This document shows positions 5,838 through 7,885 of a DNA stretch of 7,885 nt, in pieces. Both the position numbers and the translations under genes were made by a program. A model generated the notes under the pieces. It did no database searches. It was not told where the DNA came from and saw only the letters and a list, made by a program, of their open reading frames with translations. Every line of letters begins with the position of its first letter. The stretch's first letter is position 1. The stretch covers positions 1 through 7,885 of the forward strand of contig CAINWJ010000122.1 of NCBI GenBank assembly GCA_903854455.1, in the 5' to 3' direction. The stretch is from Candidatus Peribacteria bacterium. Its GTDB lineage: Bacteria; Patescibacteriota; Gracilibacteria; Peribacterales; Peribacteraceae.

Positions 5838-5933
5838 GTGGCATCGGCTTGTAGCCGATGGGTTCACGGCTATCGTAGCCGTGTTTCACGGGCTCGAAGC
5901 CCATGCGCCCACACTCTTAGACGAGCGTGCCAC
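5838..5933. repeat. Three tandem GGCT/AGCC hairpins within an outer closing stem
   Basis: Three 19-nt stem-loops follow at 22-23 nt spacing: CATCGGCT-TGT-AGCCGATG (5842-5860), CACGGCTA-TCG-TAGCCGTG (5865-5883) and CACGGGCT-CGA-AGCCCATG (5887-5905, one mismatch). All have 8-bp stems and 3-nt loops, joined by GGTT and TTT. GTGGCA (5838-5843) can pair with TGCCAC (5928-5933), closing a multibranch, cloverleaf-like fold. This may be a structured RNA, a protein-binding array or a dispersed repeat. This part of the gene-free stretch has no coding potential I can support. Confidence 0.55.
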
Positions 5934-5983
5934 ATCATTTCGTTTCATTTTTCCCAATATGCGCAGTACACACTTTGGGGGGT

Positions 5984-6212
5984 AACTGCTCACTGACTCT
6001 GCACCGTGCACCCTCTCCCCCCGCCCCTCTCCCGGGTTCGCTGCGGCGAACAACCGGGGAGAGGGGAGCATGATCCGCTTGAACGTCGATTCCCCTCTCC
6101 CGGTTATCCCCGCAGGGATCCGGGGGAGGGGTTAGGGGTGGGGGTGACAAGCAAAAAGAGCATCTCAAAAGGAGGATGACGAATGTGAGACCTGCAGACT
6201 CAGTGAGCAGTT
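5984..6212. mobile_element. MITE-like palindromic element with 20-bp inverted ends
   Basis: The left end 5984-6003 (AACTGCTCACTGACTCTGCA) matches the reverse complement of 6193-6212 at 19 of 20 positions. Inside are two nested hairpins sharing the arm CCCCTCTCCCGG. The first (6024-6066) has an inner GTTCGC/GCGAAC stem. The second (6092-6131) has an inner ATCCC/GGGAT stem. The element is about 229 bp and carries no credible gene. I see no target-site duplication, and the class (MITE, REP-like or other dispersed repeat) cannot be settled from one copy. Its right end stops 13 bp before the -35 box of the next gene. Confidence 0.55.
6122..6144 (+). other. G-quadruplex motif
   Basis: Four G-runs of 5, 4, 4 and 5 bases (6122-6126, 6128-6131, 6135-6138, 6140-6144) are separated by loops of 1, 3 and 1 nt, a strong canonical G4 pattern. 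A matching C-rich block at 6011-6033 would give a G4 on the opposite strand. Both lie inside the inverted-repeat element. Confidence 0.7.
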
Positions 6213-6225
6213 CCGTCAGGGGCAG

Positions 6226-6254
6226 TTGTAGCATTATTAATAATATGTTATAAT
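6226..6254 (+). promoter_or_regulatory. Sigma70-type promoter of the 6272 surface-protein gene
   Basis: TTGTAG (6226-6231), a 17-bp spacer and a perfect TATAAT (6249-6254) predict a start near 6261 and an 11-nt leader. The spacer contains the perfect palindrome ATTATTAATAAT (6233-6244), and GTTATAATAAC (6247-6257) is palindromic across the -10, so a repressor operator is plausible. Confidence 0.75.
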
Positions 6255-6271
6255 AACAAATAGAAACTCAC

Positions 6272-7618
6272 ATGAACAACACACAACGATCTTCTCCGGC
6301 GTTTTCGTACTGTACTTTCCGATGGCACTTACTGTGTCGATCGATGCTTGTAGTTGCTTGTCTGAATGTCATGTGGGTCACAGTAGTTCGGGCAGAATCT
6401 CTTTCCCGTCCAACGATAGTTTCCGTCGAGATCACCGCTCCGGCTGCATCTTCTTCGTCTAGCAGCTCGACATCATCCGGTGCAGAGGGTGGTGGGGTTC
6501 CGGGTGATGAGGGGAGTCTCCGTGAGGAGTCCATTGATCGTAAGAACGATGAGGCAACGCGCGCAGGAGGCGAGGCTGCCGCATCGTCTGCGGGACCGCT
6601 CCATCCGTCACCGTCGGTACCAGAGGTATTGCCGATCATTCCGGCAGCATCCTCAGCCACATCGTCACAATCGTCAGTGGCTTCTCCGGTTGCCGGAGAA
6701 ATCGCTGCCATTCCGGTGAGCGGCAATCCTGTTTACGGTATTTGCCTTCTGCTCGGACCTCTTTGCGTTTCCAGATCTGCGACTTGGGTTAGCAAGACAG
6801 TCACAGCGATTATTGGAAGTTCATCGATTGCGCAATCCTGTCTCAGTGCAGCCGTATTTCCCTGGTTCCTGCTGCTACTGATCATTCTCTGGATCGCGTT
6901 TTTCGCCTTCTGGCTGGGATTGCGTGCGAGCGATCACGGGATGGAAGGGAATGTAGGATTTACCCGTCGCTTCCTCCCCATCCACAGGAGCTGGTGGTAC
7001 ACGTTCAATTGCGTCGCACTGATACTCATCATCTGTTACGCGGTTCTCGTAATTCTGGAAATGACCGGAGCAGCCGGGACGACCGTCGGTGTCACCGTCA
7101 CATCCAGCTCTATTGCCATGGATTGCTCAGGAAATGTCTCGCTTGGCAGTCTGGAGAGGAATGGTGATACGGGAGCATACGATGTTTCCCGTAGTGCGAC
7201 CTGCACCATCTACGCACTCAATCCGGCGGGTTACACACTCTCCTGGCAAGTCAGGAGCGGGAGTGGGGGGACTGCGACAGGAAAATTGATCTCTCAAGCA
7301 GGGCACAGGATTGATCCGTACGTGCCTGTGGCATCCAATATTCCCGAGACGTGGACTGTTGCTTCCGGGTCCGGTGCGTGGGGAGGGAGATTGTCTTCCG
7401 ACAGCACGACGGTCGATGCGTCATTCTGGGGGACGGATGGAGTGAATGAGAAGTGGCTGAATGTTGGAACCGGTTCACTCGTGATCGCACAGCGCCATTC
7501 GTCGACGAGCGGACCGGATATCGAGCGCATCGGTTTCAGGGTTGACATCGAGCCGCCGCTGGCACTGGATGCAGGCATATACTCTGCTCCGGTGACCCTC
7601 ACTATTACCGGACAGTGA
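6272..7618 (+). CDS. Exported two-helix membrane protein with C-terminal beta-rich surface domain
   Basis: I do not recognise a named family. The 448 residues show a signal-peptide-like N-terminus (hydrophobic about 24-39, VVRA-ES cleavage near 41). A low-complexity Ser/Ala/Pro linker follows (about 56-145, including a run of serines at 60-66). Two membrane helices (about 195-216 and 244-264) flank a basic loop (FTRRFLPIHRSWW, 230-242). The C-terminal domain (272-448) is rich in Thr/Ser/Val, beta-strand-like, with Cys285 and Cys311 (possible disulfide), AGYTLSWQV, ETWTVAS, WGGRLSSDSTTVD and FWGTDGVNEKWLNV. Predicted topology: linker outside, loop inside, C-terminal domain outside. The mature start of the next protein resembles 270-291, so the domain is a repeated module. 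Ser-rich linker plus nearby glycosyltransferases suggest, but do not show, glycosylation. No Shine-Dalgarno; strong promoter 17 bp upstream. Confidence 0.8.
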   Translation: MNNTQRSSPAFSYCTFRWHLLCRSMLVVACLNVMWVTVVRAESLSRPTIVSVEITAPAASSSSSSSTSSGAEGGGVPGDEGSLREESIDRKNDEATRAGGEAAASSAGPLHPSPSVPEVLPIIPAASSATSSQSSVASPVAGEIAAIPVSGNPVYGICLLLGPLCVSRSATWVSKTVTAIIGSSSIAQSCLSAAVFPWFLLLLIILWIAFFAFWLGLRASDHGMEGNVGFTRRFLPIHRSWWYTFNCVALILIICYAVLVILEMTGAAGTTVGVTVTSSSIAMDCSGNVSLGSLERNGDTGAYDVSRSATCTIYALNPAGYTLSWQVRSGSGGTATGKLISQAGHRIDPYVPVASNIPETWTVASGSGAWGGRLSSDSTTVDASFWGTDGVNEKWLNVGTGSLVIAQRHSSTSGPDIERIGFRVDIEPPLALDAGIYSAPVTLTITGQ

Positions 7619-7622
7619 ACAT

Positions 7623-7651
7623 TTGCAAATATTTTCAAAAAAGTGTATAAT
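7623..7651 (+). promoter_or_regulatory. Sigma70-type promoter of the 7686 gene
   Basis: TTGCAA (7623-7628), a 17-bp spacer and a perfect TATAAT (7646-7651) predict a start near 7658 and a leader of about 28 nt. The -35 sits inside the perfect palindrome ATTTGCAAAT (7621-7630), a possible operator. The promoter begins 5 bp after the previous stop codon, so the two surface-protein genes can be transcribed independently. Confidence 0.75.
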
Positions 7652-7685
7652 ATCAATAGTTCATAAACAAATACCCACCACCTCT

Positions 7686-7885
7686 ATGGAACTCGTTCTC
7701 ACTCCTTCTCGTCGCACCCGCGTACTCACCATGGGTCTTGCGGCAAGTATCTCCCTGTATGTTCTGATGGTGTTCGTCGCTGAACCTCTGCGTTCTCTCG
7801 CAGCCGTCGACAATACAACGGTAACACTTCAGGTGACGAGTGCGATTGCTTTGAGCTGTACGCAGGATGTGACGTTACCGCCTGC
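7686..7885 (+). CDS. Secreted surface protein, N-terminal part (cut by window edge)
   Basis: The visible 66 residues begin at ATG 7686. A basic n-region (RRTR, 9-12) and a hydrophobic core (about 16-33) lead to a likely signal-peptidase site near SLA-A (37-40). The mature part, TTVTLQVTS followed by AIALSCTQDVTL, aligns with TTVGVTVTS and SIAMDCSGNVSL of the preceding protein's C-terminal domain, about 11 of 22 positions identical with one gap and a shared Cys. It is therefore probably a free-standing secreted copy of that beta-rich module. The sequence just before the ATG (CCCACCACCTCT) is pyrimidine-rich with no Shine-Dalgarno. Function is unknown; the remainder lies beyond the window. Confidence 0.8.
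   Translation, partial: MELVLTPSRRTRVLTMGLAASISLYVLMVFVAEPLRSLAAVDNTTVTLQVTSAIALSCTQDVTLPP

Noticed and set aside
5842..5905. CRISPR-like array
   Set aside because: The units are hairpins that differ from one another with 3-4 nt linkers; there are no constant repeats with unique spacers and no cas genes.
5935..6234. 99-codon open frame on the minus strand reading Pro/Gly/Arg-rich
   Set aside because: It is the translation of the inverted-repeat element; no start signal, and the peptide mirrors the repeat.
6175..6252. Small plus-strand ORF next to AAAAGGAGG
   Set aside because: The GGAGG abuts the ATG with no spacer, the ORF covers the inverted end and the next promoter, and the peptide is unremarkable.
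6268..6726. 152-codon minus-strand frame opposite the Ser-rich linker
   Set aside because: The low-complexity Asp/Ala/Ser composition is the complement of the linker codons.

Overview
The window reads as a piece of a bacterial chromosome, most likely from the Candidate Phyla Radiation, with Ca. Peregrinibacteria/Peribacteria as my best guess. This placement is an inference. It rests on compact housekeeping genes of divergent sequence, almost no Shine-Dalgarno motifs, a DprA, a GT-C/GT2 pair, and exported beta-rich surface proteins of a type I associate with these lineages. Genes stop at TGA as well as TAG, so the standard bacterial code 11 applies and not the TGA=Gly code of Gracilibacteria. 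Base composition is moderately GC-rich in genes, with AT-rich promoters.

Left third (1-2901): three sugar-phosphate isomerases sit together. Ribulose-phosphate 3-epimerase (rpe, minus, cut by the window edge) and ribose-5-phosphate isomerase B (rpiB, minus) interconvert the pentose phosphates. Triosephosphate isomerase (tpiA, plus) is divergent from rpiB. Together they link a non-oxidative pentose pathway to lower glycolysis. rpiB is bracketed by two simple-sequence inverted repeats: a 7-bp-period A/T repeat that supplies its stop codon, and an 8-bp-period ATGGTTAC-type repeat in the rpiB/tpiA divergent region. tpiA converges on dprA (minus; ssDNA-binding RecA loader for natural transformation), with a large hairpin between their ends.

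Middle (2902-5785): a tRNA-Thr(CGT) gene is followed 2 bp later by a partial duplicate. The duplicate has no matching 5' acceptor strand and carries a perfect 24-bp palindrome in its D-loop, flanked by a 4-bp direct repeat. Next come a polytopic GT-C (GT39/PMT_2-like) glycosyltransferase and, 37 bp on, a family 2 glycosyltransferase. These probably form one envelope-glycosylation transcription unit.

Right third (5786-7885): a 486-bp gene-free region holds a row of three look-alike hairpins and then a roughly 229-bp element. That element has near-perfect 20-bp inverted ends, two nested G/C-rich hairpins and opposed G-quadruplex motifs. A strong promoter overlapping palindromes follows, then a 448-aa protein (signal peptide, Ser-rich linker, two membrane helices, exported beta-rich C-terminal domain). 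A second strong promoter drives a truncated secreted protein whose mature N-terminus resembles that same C-terminal domain. This looks like the start of a cluster of paralogous surface proteins.
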